A stretch of DNA of 64,000 nucleotides from Blautia sp. (GTDB lineage Bacteria > Bacillota > Clostridia > Lachnospirales > Lachnospiraceae). The stretch spans positions 124,001-188,000 of the forward strand of contig JAPFCU010000079.1 in the NCBI GenBank assembly GCA_026169535.1, in the 5' to 3' direction. Below the pieces are notes generated by a model. The model ran no database searches, was not told where the DNA came from, and was given only the letters and a program-made list of their open reading frames with translations. Made by a program: the position numbers and the translations under genes. Positions 53,966-61,889 of this stretch are shown here, piece after piece (position 1 is the stretch's first letter; each line of letters starts with the position of its first letter).

Positions 53966-54952
53966 ATGGAAGAAAAACAGAAAAAATATACAGAACTTGC
54001 CAATCAGATTTATGATCTGGATGGCGAGGTTTATGAAAGTGTAGGATCTTCTCTTGGCCGTACTTTTACCGGAGGGAGAGAAGCGACTGTCCGTACCCTG
54101 AGCATGCTGATGTACACCAAGCCGGATGGTCATCTCCTTCGAAGCGAGCTGGCTTTGATCAGCAATATGGCTCGTACTATTCAGGATAAGGAAGAAAAAT
54201 CCCGTTTGATGAGGAAATATAATGACATCCTCAAAGAAGTAGAAGCTCTTCCGGATGGATTTGGAAAAGTGGACATTCTGGATCAGGACAGACTTTCTCT
54301 GAATCTTGCAGCTGGAAGTGAAAAGATGTCCAAAGACGATCATCTGGTAATCTGTATCAGCCGTACGCATGGCAGTGCAGGAAATGATATTGGATTTGAA
54401 CTGGCAGATGAACTGAAGATCAATTATTATGATGTAGAAATATTTAACCAGGTTCTGAAACGCCTTGAGGCAGATAAAGATGCGGTCAATGACGCAGAGA
54501 ATTTTGTGGAATTTAATAAGTACACAAAGAAAAAAAAGCTGACGATGAAAGAAAGATTTCGGGAGTTCAGTCGTTATCACGGACTTAAAAAGCAGGATGC
54601 TGTGTTTTTTAATATGAGTGACCTGATCTGCAGCCTGGCAAAAACAGAAGACTGTATCATTATGGGTCGCTGTGCGGATATGATCCTGAAAAACAATCAT
54701 ATTCCTCATATCAGTCTTTTTATCAGCGCACCATTTTCTGTGCGTGTGCAGCATACAATGGAAGTACGAAATATGAATCTGAAACAGGCGGTTCACTTTC
54801 TGAAGAAAATGGATCGCCAGCACAGAAAGTACTATCAGTTTTATACAGGTGAAAAATGGGGGAAACCTGAGAATTATGACCTGTGTATCAACAGTGCCAA
54901 TTATGGAATGAGAGAAACGATAGATATGATAAAAAGAATGATCACGAGATAA
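53966..54952 (+). CDS. cytidylate kinase-like family protein
   Basis: AAGGAGG precedes the ATG. The 328-residue protein has an N-terminal helical extension (about 1-115) and a C-terminal cytidylate-kinase-like domain (PF13189 type) with ICISRTHGSAGNDIG at the nucleotide-binding loop, YYDVEIF, and IIMGRCADMIL. The loop lacks the canonical Gly-Lys-Ser, as is common in this family, whose substrate is unknown. Its pairing with a transporter in one operon suggests a sensor or regulatory role more than CMP phosphorylation. Confidence 0.85.
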   Translation: MEEKQKKYTELANQIYDLDGEVYESVGSSLGRTFTGGREATVRTLSMLMYTKPDGHLLRSELALISNMARTIQDKEEKSRLMRKYNDILKEVEALPDGFGKVDILDQDRLSLNLAAGSEKMSKDDHLVICISRTHGSAGNDIGFELADELKINYYDVEIFNQVLKRLEADKDAVNDAENFVEFNKYTKKKKLTMKERFREFSRYHGLKKQDAVFFNMSDLICSLAKTEDCIIMGRCADMILKNNHIPHISLFISAPFSVRVQHTMEVRNMNLKQAVHFLKKMDRQHRKYYQFYTGEKWGKPENYDLCINSANYGMRETIDMIKRMITR

Positions 54953-55029
54953 AAGATCCCCGGTAAACGAATGAGAGGATTTCTGGTAAGTATCAGAAAA
55001 ATATCATTCATTTGCCGGGGGATTTTTAT
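54951..55029. terminator. bidirectional terminator between kinase-like and regulator genes
   Basis: A long imperfect stem (54951-54974 with 55004-55027) has an A run on one side and a T run on the other, between converging genes. Confidence 0.8.
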
Positions 55030-55682
55030 TTATTTACATCAATATAACTGTAAAGTGTATACTTGGAAATTCCGAAATAATTAGCAACCTTGTCACCAGA
55101 CTTGGTGATCAGGAAAGCACCGGAATCATTCAGGAACTGGATGGCAGTTACTTTGTCATCTTTGTTCATCAGAGCCACAGGTTTTCCTACAAGAGCTACA
55201 GATTCTTCAATCAGATGATCCAGAAGATCATTGACATTATGGGTGATCTCCTTTGGTTTTTCTTCTGTGTTTACAGGTGTCACCAGATCATGAAGCGCAC
55301 TTTCAACCATGGTCAGTCTGGAAATATCATAATTGATACCAAATACATAGTGCAGACTTCCGTCATCATCACGGATATAGGAGGTGCTGCACTTAAGAAT
55401 CTTGCCGTCAGAGGTTTTCATTAAATAACCGGCATGATCTTTTAAATCATCAGGATGGATATCATCCGGGTTTTTGTTTTTGTGGATATGACGGATCACA
55501 TCAAAAACTGCATTGGATGGTCCGTCTCCAACCCCTCTGTTTGTTACATGACCGTTTTCAATATATACGATGGAAGTTTCCGGATCATTTGTTTTCAGGT
55601 CATGTATGACTACCTCGCAGTCAGGACCGAACTGACAGGCAATATCGTGAGCAATCTGTTTTAATACAGTAAGCCGTCCCAT
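55026..55682 (-). CDS. YheO-type PAS/helix-turn-helix transcriptional regulator
   Basis: The 218-residue protein has an N-terminal YheO-like PAS domain (about 5-125; GPDCEVVIHDL, GHVTNRGVGD, SYIRDDDGSLHYVFGINYD) and a C-terminal helix-turn-helix (about 165-218; KSGDKVANYFGISKYTLYSYI). Such regulators (DauR is one) sense a small molecule through the PAS domain. It is transcribed away from hyuA, at the edge of the purine island, which makes it the prime candidate for controlling the island. A relative of the shared 17-mer lies in the intergenic space at 55750-55766. Confidence 0.92.
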   Translation of the reverse strand: MGRLTVLKQIAHDIACQFGPDCEVVIHDLKTNDPETSIVYIENGHVTNRGVGDGPSNAVFDVIRHIHKNKNPDDIHPDDLKDHAGYLMKTSDGKILKCSTSYIRDDDGSLHYVFGINYDISRLTMVESALHDLVTPVNTEEKPKEITHNVNDLLDHLIEESVALVGKPVALMNKDDKVTAIQFLNDSGAFLITKSGDKVANYFGISKYTLYSYIDVNK

Positions 55683-55749
55683 ATACTTACCTCCTCCTTT
55701 TTCTTATCTCTAATATAACATAATAAAATGAAAATAAAAAGTTTTTTTA

Positions 55750-55766
55750 CGAAAAAATTTATGTAA
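55750..55766. promoter_or_regulatory. imperfect copy of the shared 17-mer between regulator and hyuA
   Basis: CGAAAAAATTTATGTAA matches the reverse complement of AATACAAAATTTTTTAG with one inserted base and a few changes. Its centre is about 80 bp before the hyuA transcription start. Confidence 0.3.
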
Positions 55767-55801
55767 GCCTGAATAATTTTGAATCTGTGCCGGTGAAAAG
55801 G

Positions 55802-55830
55802 TTGAAGGAAAGAGAAAAGAATGGTATATT
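55802..55830 (+). promoter_or_regulatory. promoter of hyuA
   Basis: TTGAAG (55802-55807), 17-bp spacer, TATATT (55825-55830), giving a leader of about 23 nt. Confidence 0.65.
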
Positions 55831-55859
55831 GAAAAAAACAGAAATTGGGGGTTGATCTT

Positions 55860-57233
55860 ATGAAATTTTTGCTGAAAAATGGTACAGTTGTTTCTGGAGA
55901 AGGATGCAGACAGGAAGATGTTTTGATCGATGGCGAAAAGATTGTTAAAGTAGGCAGAAATCTGGAAGCTGAGGGAGCGGAAATCCTGGATGCAGCCGGC
56001 AAGCTTCTTTTTCCGGGCTTTATTGACGGACACACCCATTTTGATCTGGAAGTGGCGGGAACAGTTACAGCAGATGATTTTGAAACCGGAACAAGGGCGG
56101 CTCTCCTTGGAGGAACTACTTTTGTGATTGATTATGCATCACAGGATAAAGGCGGTCACACCTTAAAGGAAGGGCTGAAAAAGTGGCATGACAAGGCTGA
56201 TGGAAAATGCTCCTGTGATTATTCTTTTCACATGTCTGTAGTTGAATGGAATTCAGAAACAGAAGCAGAAATCCAGGAGATGATCGATGAGGGTATTACA
56301 AGCTTTAAACTTTATATGACATATCCGGCTATGATTGTCGATGACTGTGACCTTTATAAGATTCTGAAAAAACTGGGACAGTGCGGCTGCTTTGCAGGTG
56401 TTCATTGTGAGAATGCAGGTGTGATCGATGCATTGATAGCGGAAGCAAAGAAGGAAGGACGCCTGGGGCCGGAAAATCATCCACTGGTTCGGCCGGATAC
56501 CATGGAGGCAGAGGCTGTTCACAGACTATTGGCAATTGCAAAAGAAGCAGATGCTCCGGTTATGATTGTTCATCTTACAAACAAAAAAGCCTATGAGGAA
56601 GTGATGGCTGCAAGAGAAAAAGGTCAGACAGTCTATGCGGAAACCTGTCCTCAGTATCTGCTTCTGGAGGACAGTGTTTATTCTAAACCGGATTTTGAGG
56701 GGGCTGTTTATGTATGTGCACCACCTATCCGTAAAAAAGAAGATCAGGACTGTTTGTGGGAAGCACTTGGAAAAGAAGAAATTCAGACTGTTGCTACAGA
56801 CCAGTGCAGCTTCAGCTTAGAGCAAAAAGCATTAGGCAGAGAGGATTTTACGAAGATTCCGGGGGGACTTCCAGGAGTGCAGACACGAGGAACACTTCTT
56901 TATACGTACGGGGTCCGGGAAGGAAAGATCACGGAAGCCCAGATGTGCAAGCTGTTAAGTGAAAATCCGGCAAAACTTTACGGTGTTTATCCAAGAAAAG
57001 GTGTGATCCAGCCTGGAAGCGATGCAGATATTGTCATTCTGGATCCTTCTAAGGAAGATGTGATCTCTGCCAAAACCCATGCATATAATACAGATAACAA
57101 CCCATTTGAAGGCTTTAAGCTTGGCTGTACGATTGATGACGTATTCTTAAGAGGCCATCACGCAGTAGAAGAAGGAAAACTGAAAGAAGAAAAATTGGGA
57201 ACCTTTATCCGGAGACAAAAAAATATGCTGTAA
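55860..57233 (+). CDS. hyuA: dihydropyrimidinase / hydantoinase family amidohydrolase
   Basis: The ATG at 55860 with a GGGGG site is preferred over the TTG at 55845. The 457-residue protein is a cyclic amidohydrolase: DGHTHFD gives metal ligands His58 and His60, SFKLYM gives the Lys150 that is carboxylated in this family, with later His in GVHCENA and IVHLTN and the Asp in ATDQCSF. It opens cyclic amides such as dihydropyrimidines or hydantoins. In purine-degrading bacteria hyuA belongs to the set reported as required for urate use, so the substrate is likely an imidazole or pyrimidine ring intermediate. Confidence 0.93.
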   Translation: MKFLLKNGTVVSGEGCRQEDVLIDGEKIVKVGRNLEAEGAEILDAAGKLLFPGFIDGHTHFDLEVAGTVTADDFETGTRAALLGGTTFVIDYASQDKGGHTLKEGLKKWHDKADGKCSCDYSFHMSVVEWNSETEAEIQEMIDEGITSFKLYMTYPAMIVDDCDLYKILKKLGQCGCFAGVHCENAGVIDALIAEAKKEGRLGPENHPLVRPDTMEAEAVHRLLAIAKEADAPVMIVHLTNKKAYEEVMAAREKGQTVYAETCPQYLLLEDSVYSKPDFEGAVYVCAPPIRKKEDQDCLWEALGKEEIQTVATDQCSFSLEQKALGREDFTKIPGGLPGVQTRGTLLYTYGVREGKITEAQMCKLLSENPAKLYGVYPRKGVIQPGSDADIVILDPSKEDVISAKTHAYNTDNNPFEGFKLGCTIDDVFLRGHHAVEEGKLKEEKLGTFIRRQKNML

Positions 57234-57278
57234 ATTTTGTTTTTATACAGTGGATTTATATTCCTGCTGCTTTTTGTT

Positions 57279-57563
57279 CTCGGGAGGGATGCCGCAAAGT
57301 GCCGCACTGCTAACCCGCCTGCGGTCGGCAGCCGGCCAAAGGCCGGAATTAGCGGCGGATTTGAAATTTGGCTATTGCTCATATTCAGGTGCAAAAGGAA
57401 AAAGGCAGATCATAGTGCCTTGTGAGGCTTCCGTAGGTAAGCCTGTGTCAGCTGCTGCCGCCGAGCACGTTGTCTGAGCCGTCAGGCGAGTTCGTGCGAA
57501 TGGCAGCAAATCAGCGCACAGGTTTACCAGGAAACGCAGCACAGTACATGATCTGCCTTTTTT
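57279..57563. repeat. GC-rich folded intergenic element (rod hairpin, bidirectional terminator)
   Basis: This 285-bp stretch without a gene is much richer in GC than its surroundings. The left part has a GCTAA/TTAGC stem around CCGGCC-AAA-GGCCGG. The right part folds into one long rod: a perfect 13-bp base (57401-57413 with 57548-57560), GGTAAGCCTGTG/CACAGGTTTACC (57436-57447 with 57517-57528), GCTGCC/GGCAGC, GCACG/CGTGC, and a CTGA-GCCG-TCAG tip. T runs flank it on both strands, so it ends both converging transcripts. It may be a dispersed repeat of the genome or a structured RNA. Confidence 0.7.
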
Positions 57564-57622
57564 ATATGCATCGTCTATGGGAAATAAGAAACTGAAATCC
57601 GTCTGTCTCCACAAACAAAAAT

Positions 57623-58843
57623 TTAAAGATTTACATTAATATTCTGCTCTTTGATCTTATGTTTCTTCGCATATCCGGTAAGGATCAGTGTCAGGGCGCC
57701 GTCGCCGGTAACGTTACATGCAGTACCGAAGCTGTCCTGAAGTGCAAAGATGGTGAGCATCAGAGCGGTACCGGTCTCGTTGAATCCAAGAACACCGGTG
57801 ATGATGCCAAGGGATGCCATAACAGTACCTCCTGGAACACCGGGAGCTCCAATAGCAAATATTCCGAGAAGTACACAGAAGAGGATCATGGTTCCTGTTG
57901 ACGGAATAGAGCCATACAGAATCTTGGAGATCGTCATACAGAAGAATACTTCTGTAAGAACAGAACCGCAAAGATGAATGTTTGCAAAAAGAGGAATACC
58001 AAACTGTACCATATCCTTACGAAGCGGTTTGGCCTTGCCTGCACACTGAAGAGCAACAGCAAGTGTTGCGGCAGAGGACATGGTTCCTACAGCAGTAAGG
58101 TATGCAGGACCGTAATAGCGTACAACATCCCATGGATTTTCTTTGGAATATACACCTGCCAGTATATAAAGCAGTGCCATCCAGATAAAATGTCCGATCA
58201 GTACGATCACAATAACCTGCAGGAATACAGGAAGCTGCTTGGTAATGGAGCCCTCATATGCCAGACTGCAGAAAGTAAGAGCGATGAAGAATGGAAGGAT
58301 CGGGATGATCACCTTGGATACGATTGAAAGGACAATGGCCTGAAATTCATCCAGGATTCCGGTGATCATTTTTGACTTATTCCAGGTAGCGGCAAGTCCG
58401 ATCATAATGGAAAATACCAGGGCGCTCATAACAGACATAATCTGTGGGATCGCCAGCTCAAATACAACCGGAGGGAGCTCTTTGAGACCCTCAACATCTG
58501 TGACAATGGAAAGATGCGGGATCAGCGCATAGCCTGCTGCAGTAGAAAAAAGAGCTGCACCGATAGAGGATGCATATGCGATCACAATGGCAACGCCCAG
58601 CATACGGGAAGCACTGTTACCAAGTTTGGTAATGGACGGGGCGATAAAGCCGATGATGATCAGTGGTACGCAGAAATTGATCACCTGTCCGAGAATATAT
58701 TTCAGTGTGACAACAACGTTAAGAATGCTGACGGTGATACCGGAACCGTCTGTAGCGTTAAGAACGAGTCCGATCACGATTCCGAGTACAACTCCTACAA
58801 GAAGCTTAAACGGAAGGCTTTTAAAAAAACTGTTTTCTTTCAT
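57623..58843 (-). CDS. dicarboxylate/amino acid:cation symporter (DAACS family)
   Basis: The 406-residue protein is a glutamate-transporter-fold carrier with about eight membrane helices and two re-entrant loops; visible are an N-terminal LPFKLLVGVVLGIVIGL, an AIPQIMSVMSALVF segment and a Gly/Ser-rich late loop (GAPGVPGGTVMAS) in the position of the substrate site. It imports an amino acid or dicarboxylate with Na+ or H+. The upstream gene in the same direction is a CyuA-type desulfidase, so cysteine or serine is a reasonable substrate guess. Confidence 0.9.
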   Translation of the reverse strand: MKENSFFKSLPFKLLVGVVLGIVIGLVLNATDGSGITVSILNVVVTLKYILGQVINFCVPLIIIGFIAPSITKLGNSASRMLGVAIVIAYASSIGAALFSTAAGYALIPHLSIVTDVEGLKELPPVVFELAIPQIMSVMSALVFSIMIGLAATWNKSKMITGILDEFQAIVLSIVSKVIIPILPFFIALTFCSLAYEGSITKQLPVFLQVIVIVLIGHFIWMALLYILAGVYSKENPWDVVRYYGPAYLTAVGTMSSAATLAVALQCAGKAKPLRKDMVQFGIPLFANIHLCGSVLTEVFFCMTISKILYGSIPSTGTMILFCVLLGIFAIGAPGVPGGTVMASLGIITGVLGFNETGTALMLTIFALQDSFGTACNVTGDGALTLILTGYAKKHKIKEQNINVNL

Positions 58844-58890
58844 AAGACTAAAATTCCCCCTTCAAAATGAGTGTCAGATCAGCCGCTGCA

Positions 58891-60183
58891 TCAGCATTCC
58901 TGATCTACATTTACACGGTCGATCATAATATTTAATATTTCGGTATCTGTAGAGCGCATGCCTACACGACCGATATATCCCATACTTTTGATGGTTTCTT
59001 CCACATCGCCGCGGATAATGCCCTCGCCGGGCAGGAAGCTTTTGTTCTGAATACTCAGATGGAATGCCATAAGAGCCGCATCTACAGAGGATGCGATCTT
59101 TGCCGCGCAGGATGGTTTTGCCCCGTCACATACGATGCCTCCGATATTACCAAGTGTGTTGATGATCGTCAGAGATACCTGCTGATAGCTTCCTCCATAC
59201 ATGTAAGTGATCCCGGCACCGGCACCGCAGGCTGCACTGACAGCGCCGCAGTATGCGGAAAGACTTCCGATATAAAATTTCTGATGGATGGCGATCAGAT
59301 TGCTGACTACAAGAGAACGGTAAAGCTTTTCTCTGGAAACCTCCCATTCCTCGGCATAAGCGATTACAGGAAGGGAAACGGTCATTCCCTGATTTCCGCT
59401 GCCGGAGTTGATCACAACCGGCATAGAACAGCCGCCCATACGGGCATCGCTTCCGGCTGCTGCTCTGGCACAGGCCCTGGTGGTAATGCCTTTGCCCCAG
59501 ACATGCATGAGCGTTTTGCCGATCTGAGCACCGTAATTATTGTCAAGTCCCTCCTGAGAAATAGCCGTGTTCATACGGATCTGCCGCTCCAGGATTTCTT
59601 TGACATCTTCGATTTTTACCTGGTCGGCAAAATCCAGGATATCTTTTACAGTAAGTTTAGATTTGTCAATGGCAGAATCAATCTTTTTTTCTTCTGTTTC
59701 TCTGGAGAGGATCACCTGGTCATCTTTTACGATCTGTATAATGTTGGTATGCTGATCTACAATGGTAACCTCGGCAAAATGATCTCCTTTGACTACTTTG
59801 GCAACAATATAAAGATTGGATACCCCTTCTGCCAGAGAACAGGAACAGATTTTCTTTTCTACCAGCTCTTTAGTTTTTTCAATATGTTCCGGACGGATCT
59901 CTTCCAGAACCTCCAGAGTCTTGTCTGCATTGCCGCCGACAACTCCCAGAACAGCTGCCACGTCGATTCCCTTCAGCCCTCCTGAATTAGGTACGGTAAC
60001 GCCTTTAACGTTTTTGATGATGTTTCCGCTTAACTGCATTTCGATGGTATCTGGAAACTCTCCCAGAACCTGTCTGGCTTTTGCTGCCGCATAGGCAATG
60101 GCAATAGGCTCCGTACATCCCAGAGCGGGAACAAGTTCATGTTTCAGAATAGCCAGATAGTTTGCATATAATGCAGAATCCAT
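58891..60183 (-). CDS. L-cysteine desulfidase / serine dehydratase alpha family (UPF0597)
   Basis: The start at 60183 (MDSALYANYLAIL) is chosen for AAAGGAG just upstream. The 430-residue protein is a UPF0597/CyuA member: ALGCTEPIAIAYAAAKAR at the N-terminus, the GSGNQGM motif, and Cys residues in CTEP, CSCSL, GAVSAACGAG and IVCDGAK that can hold a [4Fe-4S] cluster. Known members turn cysteine into pyruvate, ammonia and sulfide. With the downstream symporter it forms an amino-acid uptake and breakdown pair. The start of transcription is near 60245. Confidence 0.9.
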   Translation of the reverse strand: MDSALYANYLAILKHELVPALGCTEPIAIAYAAAKARQVLGEFPDTIEMQLSGNIIKNVKGVTVPNSGGLKGIDVAAVLGVVGGNADKTLEVLEEIRPEHIEKTKELVEKKICSCSLAEGVSNLYIVAKVVKGDHFAEVTIVDQHTNIIQIVKDDQVILSRETEEKKIDSAIDKSKLTVKDILDFADQVKIEDVKEILERQIRMNTAISQEGLDNNYGAQIGKTLMHVWGKGITTRACARAAAGSDARMGGCSMPVVINSGSGNQGMTVSLPVIAYAEEWEVSREKLYRSLVVSNLIAIHQKFYIGSLSAYCGAVSAACGAGAGITYMYGGSYQQVSLTIINTLGNIGGIVCDGAKPSCAAKIASSVDAALMAFHLSIQNKSFLPGEGIIRGDVEETIKSMGYIGRVGMRSTDTEILNIMIDRVNVDQEC

Positions 60184-60250
60184 ATTTTTCTCCTTTCCGT
60201 GAGTCATGTTCAGCCAGCTGGCTGCATACCGCACTAAGCATTATGGAACT

Positions 60251-60279
60251 AGTATAATATAAAATGTATTCTAAATCAA
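60251..60279 (-). promoter_or_regulatory. promoter of the desulfidase-symporter operon
   Basis: On the minus strand TTGATT (60274-60279), 17-bp spacer, TATACT (60251-60256). ATTATACAAAA (60282-60292) lies directly upstream of the -35 box. Confidence 0.65.
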
Positions 60280-60333
60280 TAATTATACAAAACAACCATA
60301 AAAAAATGAAAAACATGCATTTGCTTGTGCGTT

Positions 60334-60361
60334 TTGCTTGTTTCTGGGCGAATGATATGAT
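60334..60361 (+). promoter_or_regulatory. promoter of the hydrogenase maturation operon
   Basis: TTGCTT (60334-60339), 16-bp spacer, TATGAT (60356-60361). The leader to the first ATG is about 190 nt. Confidence 0.55.
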
Positions 60362-60440
60362 AAAATAAAAATATTCACCGGACTTTTAAGGACAAACCTG
60401 CGAAGAATGGATGTGAGAGAGAAACAGAAAAAAGAGTATT

Positions 60441-60528
60441 ACTGCAGAAAAATGCAGTATTTCTGTACATATCCCCGGTGTCTGTCTGACATCGGGTTTT
60501 ATTTTGTATAAAAAATGATCAGACACCG
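60441..60528 (+). promoter_or_regulatory. folded leader with internal terminator before the hydrogenase maturation genes
   Basis: An ACTGCA/TGCAGT hairpin (60441-60458) is followed by a 9-bp stem (60474-60482 with 60488-60496) and a T-rich tail, a terminator shape. The 5' arm CGGTGTCTG (60476-60484) is also perfectly complementary to CAGACACCG (60520-60528), so two folds exclude each other in the full-length leader. Part of the 372-bp gap between gene starts; the remainder holds the two promoters and nothing else recognised. Confidence 0.5.
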
Positions 60529-60555
60529 ATAGAAAAACAGGAGAGGAGATGTGAT

Positions 60556-60816
60556 ATGGAAACAAGAATCGCAGTAATTGCCATTATTGTAGAAGACAGG
60601 GAGAAAAGTGAAGAACTGAACCGGATCCTGCATGATTATGGAGAGTATATAGTTGGAAGGATGGGGATTCCCTATCGTTCAAAAGGTGTTTCTGTGATCA
60701 GTGTGATTCTGGATGCACCCCAGGAAAAAATCAGTGCGCTGTCTGGTAAGCTGGGAATGTTGAAGGGTGTGTCCAGTAAAACTGTATATTCAAAAATACC
60801 GGAGAAAAATCAATGA
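60556..60816 (+). CDS. TM1266-type putative iron-only hydrogenase system regulator
   Basis: The 86-residue protein matches the small ACT-like TM1266 family (METRIAVIAIIVEDREKS start, GRMGIPYRSKGVSVISV in the middle). The family is found beside HydE/HydF/HydG genes, is thought to bind a ligand like an ACT/NikR domain, and has no DNA-binding domain here. AGGAGA lies upstream of the ATG, and its stop overlaps the hydE start by 4 nt. Confidence 0.9.
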   Translation: METRIAVIAIIVEDREKSEELNRILHDYGEYIVGRMGIPYRSKGVSVISVILDAPQEKISALSGKLGMLKGVSSKTVYSKIPEKNQ

Positions 60817-61853
60817 GAGAGCTGATCGATAAACTTTATCAAACACAGGTCCTGAACAGAGAAGAACTGATCTTTCTTATATCAGAAAGAAGCAGGGAAA
60901 CGGAGTTGTATGCCAGGGAACTGGCGTGTAAAGTCAGGGAAAATATTTACGGAAAAAAGATTTTTATCAGAGGTCTGATCGAATTTACCAATTACTGTAA
61001 AAATGACTGTTATTACTGTGGCATCAGAAGAAGCAATAAAAATGCAGCCAGATACCGTCTTACAAAAGAGGATATTCTTGACTGCTGCCGGCAGGGATAC
61101 GATCTGGGCTTCCGCACCTTTGTACTGCAGGGGGGAGAGGATGGATATTTTACGAAGGAAAGACTTACCGATCTGATCTGCCAGATAAAAGAAACTTATG
61201 CAGATTGTGCCCTGACACTTTCTGTTGGGGAAAAATCAGAAGCAGAATACAGGGCTTTCCGTGAGGCCGGGGCAGATCGCTATCTTCTCCGGCATGAAAC
61301 AGCAGATAAGGATCATTACCGTATCCTTCATCCGGAACCTCTTTCACTGGAAAACAGAAAACACTGCCTTGAGACACTTAAAAAGATCGGATTTCAGACA
61401 GGTGCAGGATTCATGGTAGGTTCCCCGGGACAGACGCCGGAAACACTGGCAGAGGATTTTCTGTTTTTAAAGAATCTTGATCCGGAAATGGTGGGGATCG
61501 GACCTTTTATTTCTCATGGGGACACCCCTTTCAGGGATAAGGCTGACGGTACACTGGAAGATACCCTTTTTTACCTGGCGCTTCTGCGTCTGATGCTTCC
61601 GGGTGTTCTTCTTCCGGCTACCACAGCACTTGGAACGATCCATCCTTCTGGAAGAGAATTGGGAATTCTTTCCGGCGCCAATGTGGTGATGCCAAATCTG
61701 TCACCTCTTTCGGTCAGAAAAAAATATATGCTTTATGACGGGAAAATTTCCACAGGAGACGAGGCGGCAGAAGGAATAAAAAATTTAAAAAAGCGTATGG
61801 AAACTATCGGCTGTCAGATTGTAACAGACCGCGGAGATTATTACAAAAAATAA
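60813..61853 (+). CDS. hydE: [FeFe]-hydrogenase H-cluster maturase HydE
   Basis: HydE is a radical SAM enzyme that helps build the dithiomethylamine-bridged diiron subcluster of [FeFe] hydrogenase. The 346-residue protein has the CX3CX2C motif at Cys62, Cys66 and Cys69 (NYCKNDCYYCGIR), GGEDGYF, and a MVGSPGQTPE strand of the barrel. It overlaps the TM1266-type gene and is followed by hydG after 36 nt. HydF and the hydrogenase itself are not in the window. Confidence 0.96.
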   Translation: MRELIDKLYQTQVLNREELIFLISERSRETELYARELACKVRENIYGKKIFIRGLIEFTNYCKNDCYYCGIRRSNKNAARYRLTKEDILDCCRQGYDLGFRTFVLQGGEDGYFTKERLTDLICQIKETYADCALTLSVGEKSEAEYRAFREAGADRYLLRHETADKDHYRILHPEPLSLENRKHCLETLKKIGFQTGAGFMVGSPGQTPETLAEDFLFLKNLDPEMVGIGPFISHGDTPFRDKADGTLEDTLFYLALLRLMLPGVLLPATTALGTIHPSGRELGILSGANVVMPNLSPLSVRKKYMLYDGKISTGDEAAEGIKNLKKRMETIGCQIVTDRGDYYKK

Positions 61854-61889
61854 AAGTGCTGCTGATGAAGCGGCAAAAAGGAGGAAATC

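Noticed and set aside
57158-57614. Several short frames on both strands near 57.2-57.6 kb
   Set aside because: They fall in the folded GC-rich element and the hyuA end, lack ribosome sites and share no family features.
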